A stretch of DNA of 64,000 nucleotides, taken from Actinomycetales bacterium (GTDB lineage: Bacteria; Actinomycetota; Actinomycetes; Actinomycetales; Dermatophilaceae). Location: NCBI GenBank assembly GCA_016710385.1, contig JADJVX010000022.1, forward strand, positions 1 through 64,000, in the 5' to 3' direction. The translations under genes and the position numbers were made by a program. Below, piece after piece: positions 22,475 through 30,666 of this stretch. The notes below the pieces were generated by a model, which ran no database searches, was not told the origin of the DNA, and saw only the letters and a list, made by a program, of their open reading frames with translations. How positions within the stretch are numbered: the stretch's first letter is position 1; the number at the start of each line of letters is the position of its first letter.

Positions 22475-24151
22475 ATGACGATCACTTCGTTGGACTCGCA
22501 GCCAGGCGGCGGTATGCCGTCCGGCGCGGTGTTGCGGGGTGGGTCGCCTTCGCGTGGGTCGGCTGTGGTGGTGGGGGTGCCGACGGGTGCGCTGCATGCA
22601 CTGGTGGACCAGGTGCATGCCCGGTTGGCTGACCCGGACGCTGGGGTGGTTGTCGGCGCTGCGGATATTGGTGAGGTGGAGCGGATCGCTCGCCGGGTGG
22701 AGGCACTGCGGTTGGCGTTGGTGGCTCGGGCTGACCGGCAGCAGGTGCATCGCCGGACCGGGCATTCCTCGACTTCAGCGTGGGTGGCGTCAGCGACCCG
22801 GAGTGGTGGGGCTGATGCGGCGCGGAAGGTGCAGTTGGCCACCGCGTTGGATGGTGAGGGGTTGGCGGTGACCCGGGCGGCGTTCGACGCCGGTGACGTC
22901 TCTAGCCGAGTGTGGGGGATTATCGCCTCGACGATGGACAAACTCCCGGAGACGTTGACTGACGTTGAGCGGGCCAAGGTCGAAACCTCCCTGGTCCAGA
23001 AGGCGCAGCAATTGAACCCGGGCCGGTTCTATCGGGCGGCGAAGTTCGCCCTCGCCGACGCCGAACGGTCTGCCGCTGAGGTCGCTGAGCATGTCGAAGC
23101 CCAACTGGTGGATCAGGAGTGTCGGGCGTACCGGTTGGCGGCGGTCACCATGCAAGACCTCGGGGATGGGACCACGAAGCTGCAGGCGTTGTTGCCGACG
23201 TTCACTGCGCGGATGCTGGGGAAGGTGTTGCAGTCGATGACCGCACCCCGGCGTGATCACCTCCGCCAAGCCGCCGAAGCGCTACTCGTTGATGGTCAGA
23301 CCGCTGCTGGTGACCTGAGTGACGGGTCGGTCGCTGCCGACCTACACGCCTCCACCCGCCACCCAACCCCGGGCGCCGCGACGCTGCCCCGCCTCGGCAC
23401 GCCCAGTGACTCGGCTGAGGCCGCTGGGCAGACGGCCGTTGGTGTCGGTGCGGGTCGGGGGGCGGGTCGGAACGCGGATTGGGCCGATATCGACTGGGCG
23501 CACCGCCGCGGACGGGCTCTGACGGAGTTGATCGAGCACTTGGACACCGAACGGCTCACCGGCAAAGTCGCTGCCACCGTGATCGTCACGATGACCATCG
23601 AGCAAGCCGTCGGCGCTGCACAGGCGGCACTGGTGCAGCAATCGGTCCGGGAGAGCACCGGGACGCTGTTGGAGATGACTCCCAGTGCCGGTGCCGCCAG
23701 CACCGACACCGGCACGTTGATCTCGGCCAGTGCCGCGCGGCGGATCGCCTGCCAAGCCGGGATCCTCCCCGCAGTCCTGGGTGGACCCGGGCAGGTCCTC
23801 GACCTCGGCCGACATCACCGGTTCTTCAGCGACCCGCAACGCACCGCCCTCGCCCTCATCTATGACACGTGCGCTGCAGATGGGTGTGACCGGCCGTTCG
23901 CGTGGTCAGAGTTGCACCACCAGCAGCCCTGGTCGAAAGGCGGGCTCACCGACCTGGACCAAGCCATCCCGTTGTGTGGCTACCACCACCGGCTGATCCA
24001 CAACCCCCACCACCGACACCACACCACCACCGACAACCCCGACAACCCGGGCGGCCTCGACACCCGAGGCGCCAAGACCGTCCACTTCCACGAACGCGCA
24101 GCAAGCGAGCAACGGGTGGAGTCTGCCCGGCAGTCGCCGGCGTATCGGTGA
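22475..24151 (+). CDS. DUF222 / HNH endonuclease-domain protein (13E12 family)
   Basis: 558 residues. The N-terminal DUF222 domain (residues about 50-330) is followed by a Pro/Ala/Gly linker and an HNH domain: CAADGCDRPFAWSELHHQQ, GGLTDLDQAIPLCGYHHRLIH. The zinc cysteines, the HH pair and the final HH are all present. Members are abundant in actinobacteria and are often linked to inteins or mobile introns, but their activity is not established. It begins without a Shine-Dalgarno, consistent with leaderless initiation, and carries the GTATGCCGT motif at codon 13. A second member is at 55.3 kb, only distantly similar. Confidence 0.9.
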   Translation: MTITSLDSQPGGGMPSGAVLRGGSPSRGSAVVVGVPTGALHALVDQVHARLADPDAGVVVGAADIGEVERIARRVEALRLALVARADRQQVHRRTGHSSTSAWVASATRSGGADAARKVQLATALDGEGLAVTRAAFDAGDVSSRVWGIIASTMDKLPETLTDVERAKVETSLVQKAQQLNPGRFYRAAKFALADAERSAAEVAEHVEAQLVDQECRAYRLAAVTMQDLGDGTTKLQALLPTFTARMLGKVLQSMTAPRRDHLRQAAEALLVDGQTAAGDLSDGSVAADLHASTRHPTPGAATLPRLGTPSDSAEAAGQTAVGVGAGRGAGRNADWADIDWAHRRGRALTELIEHLDTERLTGKVAATVIVTMTIEQAVGAAQAALVQQSVRESTGTLLEMTPSAGAASTDTGTLISASAARRIACQAGILPAVLGGPGQVLDLGRHHRFFSDPQRTALALIYDTCAADGCDRPFAWSELHHQQPWSKGGLTDLDQAIPLCGYHHRLIHNPHHRHHTTTDNPDNPGGLDTRGAKTVHFHERAASEQRVESARQSPAYR

Positions 24152-24179
24152 CCTGGGGGATCGTCGCGATGGCTGGAGG

Positions 24180-24290
24180 TGCGGCTGGACTAGGTGCGGC
24201 TGGACTGGTTGCGGCTGGACTGGTTGCGGCTGGATTGGTGCGGGTGGATTGGGTGCGGATGGATTGGTTGCGGCTGGACTAGGTGCGGTG
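24180..24290. repeat. 15-bp minisatellite downstream of the DUF222 gene
   Basis: About seven diverged copies of a 15-bp unit (TGCGGCTGGACTGGT and variants with GGATTGG) fill most of the gap between the DUF222/HNH gene and the convergent aminotransferase gene. The unit is not palindromic and shows no terminator-like stem. Confidence 0.8.
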
Positions 24291-24352
24291 AGCGGCCGGT
24301 CCGCGCGACCAGCCACCGTCGACCACGGGTCACGGGTCACGGGCAGGAGGAT

Positions 24353-25567
24353 CTACTGCCGGTAGCTGGCCAGGAAGATCCCGATCCTCTCGATGGCCTC
24401 CTCCAGATCCTCGACGTGAGGCAGGGTGACGATCCGGAAGTGGTCGGGCGCGGGCCAGTTGAAGCCGGTGCCCTGCACGACGAGGATCTTCTGAGCGCGG
24501 ACCAAGTCGAGAGCGAACCGCTCGTCGTCCTGAATCTTGTGCACCGCAGGGTCAAGGCGCGGGAAGAGATAGAGCGCCCCGCCCGGCTTGGTGCAGCTCA
24601 CGCCGGGAATCTGGTTGAGCAGTTCCCACGCCCGGTTGCGCTGCTCGAGCAGGCGCCCCCCCGGCAACACCAGTTCGGTGATCGATTGATAGCCGCCCAG
24701 CGCGGTCGCAATAGCGTGCTGCGAGGGCACATTGGCGCACAGCCGCATGTTGGCCAGGATGTTGAGACCCTCGATGAACGACCGCGCGTGGTGCCGGGGG
24801 CCCGAAATCGCCATCCACCCGGACCGGAAGCCCGCGACTCGGTAGGCCTTGGAGAGCCCGTTGAAGCTCAGGCAGAAGACATCCGGCGCGAGTGAAGCGA
24901 GCGACACGTGGACCGCGTCGTCGTAGAGGATCTTGTCGTAGATCTCGTCGGCCATGAGAACGAGTTCGTGCTGTCTGGCCAACTCGACGATCTGCAACAA
25001 CACCTCACGGGGGTAGACCGCTCCCGTGGGGTTGTTGGGGTTGATGACGACGATCGCCTTGGTCCGCGGGGTGATCTTCGCCGCGAGGTCGGCCAGGTCG
25101 GGCAACCACCCGCTGGCCTCGTCACACAGGTAGTGCACCGGTCGGCCGCCGGCCAGCGCCGCGCTCGCGGTCCACAGCGGATAGTCGGGCGCGGGGATGA
25201 GCACCTCGTCGCCGTTGTCGAGCATCGCCTGCATCGCCATGACGATGAGTTCGCTCACGCCGTTGCCGAGGTAGACGTCCTCGGTGCCGACGCCCTCGAC
25301 ACCCTTGAGGCGGTAGTACTGGGTCACCGCCCGACGTGCGGAAATGATCCCCTTGCTGTCGGAATAGCCTTGCGCAGAAGGCAATTGGGCGATCATGTCG
25401 ACGAGGATCTCGTCGGGCGCTTCGAAGCCGAAAGGCGCCGGGTTGCCGATATTGAGCTTGAGGATGCGATGGCCGTCGTCCTCGAGGCGCTTGGCCTCCT
25501 CGAGCACCGGCCCACGGATGTCGTAACACACCTCGGCCAGCTTCTTGGACTGTGTCAGCTCTCGCAT
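24353..25567 (-). CDS. alaA: Pyridoxal-phosphate aminotransferase, AlaA type
   Basis: 404 residues from the ATG at 25567 (MRELTQSKKLAEVCYDIRGP). The family N-terminus and class I/II fold are clear: LKLNIGNPAPFGFEAPDEI, VYLGNGVSELI, PAPDYPLWTAS, VVINPNNPTGAVYP (Asn/Asp contacts to PLP), MADEIYDKILYD and the Schiff-base lysine in SFNGLSKAYRVAGFRSGW. Arg of HFRIVTLP would bind the carboxylate. AlaA enzymes transfer amino groups between alanine/pyruvate and glutamate/2-oxoglutarate. It is convergent with the DUF222 gene. An upstream in-frame ATG at 25615 is less likely because family homology begins at MRELTQS. Confidence 0.88.
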   Translation of the reverse strand: MRELTQSKKLAEVCYDIRGPVLEEAKRLEDDGHRILKLNIGNPAPFGFEAPDEILVDMIAQLPSAQGYSDSKGIISARRAVTQYYRLKGVEGVGTEDVYLGNGVSELIVMAMQAMLDNGDEVLIPAPDYPLWTASAALAGGRPVHYLCDEASGWLPDLADLAAKITPRTKAIVVINPNNPTGAVYPREVLLQIVELARQHELVLMADEIYDKILYDDAVHVSLASLAPDVFCLSFNGLSKAYRVAGFRSGWMAISGPRHHARSFIEGLNILANMRLCANVPSQHAIATALGGYQSITELVLPGGRLLEQRNRAWELLNQIPGVSCTKPGGALYLFPRLDPAVHKIQDDERFALDLVRAQKILVVQGTGFNWPAPDHFRIVTLPHVEDLEEAIERIGIFLASYRQ

Positions 25568-25714
25568 GGGGCTAGCCTCCCACGGCCACCTCCGGGAGCT
25601 GCCACCGGTTTTCACTCCTCGGGCAGCACGCCACGAGACGACGGTATGCCGGTGGGCTGAGACCGCGGCGATGGGTTCAGACCCGGGGAGGTGAGGGGCA
25701 CCGCATACCGGCTG

Positions 25715-26305
25715 TCACGGAGTGCGGTCGCCCCAGCGGTGCACGTGCCAACCCTGCCGCGGGTCGCCCTCGAGGTCGATGACGATCGTGTTCTCGATCG
25801 GCGCAGAGCGGACGAACTCGGGGGTGAGGTTGCGCGCCCGGGTGATGGTCCAGGTGCGCAGCATCGCGCCGTGGCTCACCATGGCGACGGTGTCATGACC
25901 TTCACCATGCGCCTCCGCGACGACCTCGTCGAAGCGGGCCAGGACCTCGACGAGCGTCTCGCCGCCCGGCATCCGCAGCTGCGGGTCCTGGGTCCAGCCG
26001 AAGATCGTCGCGACATAGCCTGACCAGTCGGGCGAGAGCTCGTAGTCGCCCGCCTGGATCTCGCGCAGCCCAGCGCGGATCCGCGGGGTGAGCCCACGCA
26101 GCGCCGCCAGCGGGGCAGCGGTCTGCTGGGTGCGGATGAGGTCGGAGACGTAGATCGCGTCGATCGGGTGCTCGGCGAGGCGCTCGGCCACTGCCCGGGC
26201 CTGCTCGTGGCCGGTCTCGTCCAGGGGCGCGCCCGGGTATGCCGTGTCAAGGAGCCGATCGACGTTGTGGGCGGTGCGGCCATGCCGGACGAGCAGGAGT
26301 CTCAC
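25715..26305 (-). CDS. Histidine phosphatase (phosphoglycerate-mutase-like) family protein
   Basis: 196 residues. The catalytic RHG motif is at the N-terminus (LLLVRHGRTAHN), the second His in VAMVSHGAMLRTW, and the acid region in RAGLREIQAGDYE. Family members are cofactor-dependent phosphatases or mutases with many substrates. The LSPDWSGYVATIFGW insert gives no clear specificity, so I do not name a substrate. The 147-bp gap to the aminotransferase contains an inverted pair of the GTATGCCGG motif. It is divergent from the DUF6941 gene. Confidence 0.85.
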   Translation of the reverse strand: MRLLLVRHGRTAHNVDRLLDTAYPGAPLDETGHEQARAVAERLAEHPIDAIYVSDLIRTQQTAAPLAALRGLTPRIRAGLREIQAGDYELSPDWSGYVATIFGWTQDPQLRMPGGETLVEVLARFDEVVAEAHGEGHDTVAMVSHGAMLRTWTITRARNLTPEFVRSAPIENTIVIDLEGDPRQGWHVHRWGDRTP

Positions 26306-26350
26306 GGGGGGAGCCTAACGGCGCTGGTATGTCGTGAAAGGCTGGGCTTC

Positions 26351-26836
26351 ATGCGCGTTGCCATGATGCTCGCCGACCACGCCGTCGTCGCCGGCGGGAA
26401 GCTCTATGTCAATGGAGGCGGGTGGTCGATCCGCAGTGCTGGGCCGCTGGAGACCTATATCGCGCTCAAGCTCGAAGTCCCGTGGGATCAGACCGACCAG
26501 ACGCTGGAGATCTCGCTCGCCCTCGTGGACGAGGACGGCCACCCGGTGCGGGTCGGGGTCGGACCGGCTCCCGACTGGGCCGCACCGGACGCCTCCGGTC
26601 GGCCGGGTCGACCCCCCGAGGGCGAGGCCTTGCCGGCTCCGCTGCGGCTGACCACTCGGATCACCGTGCAGCGCCCGCCTGGGCTCGTGCCGGGCGCTCC
26701 CGCCGACGCCTTGTTCGCTTTCCGGGTGCCGCCGTTCCCGCTGCCGGCCGGGTGCCGATTCTCCTGGCGGTTGGCCATCGACGGCCGCGAACGCGAGGAC
26801 TGGGTGCTGCAGTTCGCCACAGCCACCGGCAGCTGA
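26351..26836 (+). CDS. DUF6941-like hypothetical protein
   Basis: 161 residues from the ATG at 26351. The opening MRVAMMLADHAVVAGGKLYVNGGGWS is characteristic of a small actinobacterial family that I know as DUF6941. A beta-rich body follows (YIALKLEVPWDQTD, LEISLALVDEDGHPVRVGV, FRVPPFPLPAGCRFSWRLAI). No catalytic motif, signal or membrane segment. Function is unknown. It stands alone between the phosphatase gene and the formate-THF ligase relic. Confidence 0.7.
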   Translation: MRVAMMLADHAVVAGGKLYVNGGGWSIRSAGPLETYIALKLEVPWDQTDQTLEISLALVDEDGHPVRVGVGPAPDWAAPDASGRPGRPPEGEALPAPLRLTTRITVQRPPGLVPGAPADALFAFRVPPFPLPAGCRFSWRLAIDGREREDWVLQFATATGS

Positions 26837-26892
26837 GCGGCTGAGCAGCTGGGCAGCTGGGTGGCGAGCGGACGGCATACCCCCGGCGGCGC

Positions 26893-27030
26893 GAGGCCCG
26901 CCTGGCTGCCGGTGCCGGCTATGTGTATGCCGTGTGCGGCGAGATGCGCCCCATGCCGGGACTGTCCCGACACCCCGCAGCCGAACGCATCGACCTCGAC
27001 GCCGACGGCCAGATCATCGGGCTGTCCTAG
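26893..27030 (+). pseudogene. fhs: C-terminal relic of formate-tetrahydrofolate ligase
   Basis: A 45-codon frame (EARLAAGAGYVYAVCGEMRP, MPGLSRHPAAERIDLDADGQ, IIGLS-stop) matches the last residues of Fhs, whose C-terminus has a conserved AGF(V) ... GxxxxMPGLxxxPAA...IDxDxxGxIxGL pattern. No start and no upstream domain are present, so this is the surviving tail of a deleted gene. GTATGCCGT motifs sit at both its left edge (26878) and inside it (26926), which makes motif-mediated recombination a possible cause of the deletion. Confidence 0.65.
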
Positions 27031-27109
27031 CGGGGCGCGCCGCCACCGCGGCAGCCGGAATCGGCGGCAGGACCAGAATCTGCGCCTGGCTCATGGGTCT
27101 GCGCCGAGG

Positions 27110-29611
27110 TCACGACTCGCCGCTTGGCGGCCCATCGCCGACGCCACGCAACCTCCGCGCCCGCTCACCCGGTGGCGTCCCCACGGGACGCCCACCGCTG
27201 CTGCCCTCGCGGAGAACCTCGGTCGGTATGCCGTCCAGCTCACCTTCGCCGCGCGCATTGGCAGCGTCGATCGCCCCGGATGAATCAGCTTGCCCCGCAA
27301 ACTGATCGGCCTGGCTAGCCGCGGCACCCGGTGCGGCGGCGCCCGGTGCGGCGGCACCCGGCGCGGCGGCACCCACTGATCCGGCAGTACTCGTCGATCC
27401 GGCGGCACCTATCGATCCGGCGGCATTCTGGGCTGCGCTCGACCGGTTCCGCGCGGCCCGCCAGGACCGGAACGCCCGTCCGCCGAGCAACGCCGCCATC
27501 GCCAGGCCGGCCCACCAGAGGGCCGTGGCTGCGGTCTCCTGCAGGCCTGCCCCACCGAAGAAGTGGACGAACCCCGCGAAGCCGAACACCCCGCAGACCA
27601 GGATGAAGGCAACCCACCAGAGTCCGAGAGCCTCACCCGTCGTTCCGCCGCGGCGGTCGCGAGCAGCGGGCAATGACCGCGCCCGGAAGGACTCCTGGGC
27701 GCCGGAGGCCGAGGTGTCGGACTGGACGGCCGCTGGTGACGCGGACGCTGACCCTGGTGGCACTGACAACGGTGCCGCTGAACCTGGCGACGGAGTCGCT
27801 GGCGATGCAGGCACCGACGGCGTCGCTGGCGATACAGGCACCGACGGAGTCGCCGGCGATGGAGGCGCCAACTGCGACGAGGCTGCCGAGAGCGCCTCAG
27901 CGCTGCCCTGCGGCGCGAGTTCCGGCACCTCGTCGGGAGCCTCGCTGACGGGCGTGACCACGACCAGATCGGCGTCGGCTGCGGCCGCGTCGGCGTCTGT
28001 CCGCGCGTGGGTGCTCTTCCCCGCCGACACCCGGGGCGGTCGCACGCCGACGATCCGGTCGGCATACGGAGTCAGCCCCCCATCGTGGGTGGTAACCAGC
28101 ACCGCGGAACCCGCCGCGCGCAGCGATTCCAGAATGCCGGTCACGGCAGCCCAGCCGTGCCGGTCTTGTTCGACGGTGGGCTGGTCGGCCAGCAGCAGCG
28201 CGGGTTGGTGGATCACGGCCCCTGCGAGCGAGAGCCGGCGCGACTCCCCGCTGGACAGGGTGCGGGGGTCGGCGACCGCCAACCGGGTCAGGCCGAGTGC
28301 CTCGAGCAGCACGTCGGCGCGACGCGACGCGAGGTCGGGCGCCAGACCCGCCGCAAGCGCGGTCGTCAGCAGGTCGTCGCGCACCGTCGCGCCGAGCACC
28401 GTGCTCGACGGGTCCTGCGGCATCCACCCCAGGGCGCGCACGAGGTCGCGCGAGGTGAGCTGGTGGGGAGCGACTGGCTGGACAGACGGCATACCGGCAG
28501 CTGCGTCGTCGTCTGCGTCGGCGAGGGGCGCTCCGACCGCGCCGGTGTCGGGCAGCCGCCCGCCGCGCTCGGCGTTGTCGACGTGCATGGCCGCACCGGA
28601 CCACGAGATCGTGCCGTCTTCGGCAGCCGCCACTCCGGCCAGCGCGGAGAGCCAGGACGAGCCGCCAGCACCGGTCGGCCCGACCAGCGCGACGCACTGT
28701 CCCGAGAGCAGGTCGAGGTCACCGTCGCGGATGGCTGTGACCTCCCGGCGCAGGCCGGGCAATCCCTCGGCGACGAGGTCGGCGTCGTTGTGCCGCACCG
28801 TCACCGACTCGGCTCGCGCGATGACCGCGCGGCGCTGCACGGCGGGTGCATCCCAGGCGATGCCGATCGCGTCGGGGGTGGGGTCGGCCCGCCCCGGCAC
28901 CCAGATGCCCGCCGCGAGCAAGGCTTGGGTATGCCGTTCGAGCACCTGGGCGGTCGGCCCGTCGGCGATGATGCGGCCGGTCGCATCCATGACGACGACC
29001 CGGTCGACGTGGGACAGCCAAGGGGTGAGGCGGTGGGCTGCGACGACGAGGGTGGCGCCGCTGCGGGCGGCCGCCGCGCCGATCGCGGTCGTGGCCGTCG
29101 CCACGGCCCCGGGGTCGAGCATCGAGACCGGCTCATCGAAAACCAATAGTGGTGGCGCGGCGGCCAATTGGCGTGCGATCCGCAGGAGCTGGCCTTGCCC
29201 GCCCGAGACCCGATCGTCGAGGACCGATGGAGCCAGGCCGCGCAGCCCGACTGCGACAAAGGCAGCCTTGAGAGCTTTCTTGGTGACCTTGACCGGCTCG
29301 GCCATCTCGATGGCCGGGGTCGCGTCCGGGTCACTCGCGGTGGGGTCACTCGCGGCCGGGTCACTCGCGGTGGGGTCGGCGACGGTCACGGCGCCGAGCC
29401 ACTCACCCGCCGTGGGATCGGGCACGGCCCCCTGAATGGCGTTGAGCAGCACCGTCTTTCCGCAACCGTTGGGGCCGGTGAGCAGCACCCGTTGCCCCGG
29501 TTCGATGTGCAGGGAGAGGTCGGCAAACACCGGGGCGACTCGGGTGCGCGGCCACCAGGTGGCCCCCTCGACGGCGACGCGGCGTGGCGCTGCACCGGAC
29601 TTACCGCTCAC
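27110..29611 (-). CDS. ECF-type double ABC ATPase with degenerate second half and a membrane tail
   Basis: 833 residues. The first ATPase (about 1-250) is complete: GPNGCGKTVLLNA, signature VSGGQGQLLRIA, Walker B LLVFDEP, His-loop AAHRLT. The second (about 270-560) has GPTGAGGSSW, where the Walker A lysine is Gly, and LLADQPTVE, where the catalytic Glu is Gln, although the signature LSSGESRRLSLAG and VTTHD remain. A Pro/Ser/Ala linker (about 580-690), two membrane segments (LWWVAFILVCGVFGFAGFVH; ATALWWAGLAMAALLGG) and a repetitive tail follow. It overlaps the thiQ-type gene by 11 bases, last gene of the TPP-riboswitch operon. A YkoD-like role in thiamine or precursor uptake is likely. No ECF T or S component is visible. 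Confidence 0.8.
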   Translation of the reverse strand: MSGKSGAAPRRVAVEGATWWPRTRVAPVFADLSLHIEPGQRVLLTGPNGCGKTVLLNAIQGAVPDPTAGEWLGAVTVADPTASDPAASDPTASDPDATPAIEMAEPVKVTKKALKAAFVAVGLRGLAPSVLDDRVSGGQGQLLRIARQLAAAPPLLVFDEPVSMLDPGAVATATTAIGAAAARSGATLVVAAHRLTPWLSHVDRVVVMDATGRIIADGPTAQVLERHTQALLAAGIWVPGRADPTPDAIGIAWDAPAVQRRAVIARAESVTVRHNDADLVAEGLPGLRREVTAIRDGDLDLLSGQCVALVGPTGAGGSSWLSALAGVAAAEDGTISWSGAAMHVDNAERGGRLPDTGAVGAPLADADDDAAAGMPSVQPVAPHQLTSRDLVRALGWMPQDPSSTVLGATVRDDLLTTALAAGLAPDLASRRADVLLEALGLTRLAVADPRTLSSGESRRLSLAGAVIHQPALLLADQPTVEQDRHGWAAVTGILESLRAAGSAVLVTTHDGGLTPYADRIVGVRPPRVSAGKSTHARTDADAAAADADLVVVTPVSEAPDEVPELAPQGSAEALSAASSQLAPPSPATPSVPVSPATPSVPASPATPSPGSAAPLSVPPGSASASPAAVQSDTSASGAQESFRARSLPAARDRRGGTTGEALGLWWVAFILVCGVFGFAGFVHFFGGAGLQETAATALWWAGLAMAALLGGRAFRSWRAARNRSSAAQNAAGSIGAAGSTSTAGSVGAAAPGAAAPGAAAPGAAASQADQFAGQADSSGAIDAANARGEGELDGIPTEVLREGSSGGRPVGTPPGERARRLRGVGDGPPSGES

Positions 29612-30665
29612 GCTGACCTCCTTCCCCCAGGATCACGACATCAGAGCGCTTCACCTCGAGCGTGACGCGATCTCCCACCCGAGTGACGACATCGGCGGCG
29701 GCGATCGCAGGCACCCTGCCGATCCCTTCGATCAGTACCTCTAGGTGCCACCCGTCACGCGCTGCGCTGACCCGATCGACCGTACCCTCCAGTCCTCGAC
29801 GATAGTCCGGGTCGGCGATCGGCGCAGCCTGCAGTGCCGCACGTCGCAGCGCCACGGAGTGCCCCCGCACGACCACCGGCAGGTATGCCGTGAGGCGCTC
29901 CGCTTCTGGTGGCGCGAGCACCGTTGAGTACCCAAGGAATTGGGCGGTCTGGGCGTCGGCGGGCTGTCGGAAGACGTCCAGGACGGTGCCGTGCTGGATG
30001 AGACGCCCTGCTCGCATGATGGCCAGGTCGTCGGCCACGGCGAAGGCTTCGTCGTGGTCATGGGTGACGAGGATCGCCGTGGCATGGGTCACCGTGAGAG
30101 CGGTGCGCACATCGGCCGCCAGGCGCTCCCGCAATGACCGGTCGAGGGCGGACAGGGGCTCGTCGAGCAGCAACAACCTCGGCCGCGCGGCCAAGGCCCG
30201 GGCCAGCGCGACCCGTTGCTGCTCGCCGCCCGAGAGCGTGCCGGGACGGCGCACGGCATACCCCTGCAGGTCGACCAGGGCGAGCAGCCGGGCGACCTCC
30301 TCGTCTCGCGCCGAGCCGCGAATCCCCTTGAGCGACAAGGGGTAACCGATGTTGCCCGCCACGTCGAGGTGCGGGAACAGCTGACCGTCCTGAAACATCA
30401 TGGCGAACCCACGTCGATGGGTCGGCACCCCGGCGAGGTCCTCGCCGTCGAAGTGGATCGAGCCACCCGCGAGCTCCTCGAGGCCGGCGACGGCCCGCAA
30501 TAGCGTGGACTTGCCGCAGCCGGACGGCCCGAGCACGGCCAGCACCCGACCGGGCTGCAGGGTCACCGAGACGTCGTCGACGGCGGTCGTCGGGCCGAAG
30601 CTGACGGTGACCGAGCGCACGTCCAGGCCGGATCGGCCGCCGACCTGCCCGGCAGTGGCGGCCAT
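29601..30665 (-). CDS. thiQ: Thiamine ABC transporter ATP-binding protein
   Basis: 354 residues. Complete ABC ATPase: GPSGCGKSTLLRAVAG, Q-loop MMFQDGQLFPHLDV, signature LSGGEQQRVALARAL, Walker B RLLLLDEPLSALD, His-loop LVTHDHDEA. A C-terminal regulatory-type extension (about 230-354) follows. The start is one base after the thiP stop and the 3' end overlaps the ECF ATPase gene. Position behind thiB and thiP and the upstream TPP riboswitch identify the substrate as thiamine or its phosphates, energised in the cytoplasm. Confidence 0.88.
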   Translation of the reverse strand: MAATAGQVGGRSGLDVRSVTVSFGPTTAVDDVSVTLQPGRVLAVLGPSGCGKSTLLRAVAGLEELAGGSIHFDGEDLAGVPTHRRGFAMMFQDGQLFPHLDVAGNIGYPLSLKGIRGSARDEEVARLLALVDLQGYAVRRPGTLSGGEQQRVALARALAARPRLLLLDEPLSALDRSLRERLAADVRTALTVTHATAILVTHDHDEAFAVADDLAIMRAGRLIQHGTVLDVFRQPADAQTAQFLGYSTVLAPPEAERLTAYLPVVVRGHSVALRRAALQAAPIADPDYRRGLEGTVDRVSAARDGWHLEVLIEGIGRVPAIAAADVVTRVGDRVTLEVKRSDVVILGEGGQRER

Positions 30666-30666
30666 G

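Noticed and set aside
24176..24295. Possible small repetitive protein (RLDWLRLDW pattern)
   Set aside because: The pattern is a translated 15-bp minisatellite without a ribosome-binding site or conserved frame.
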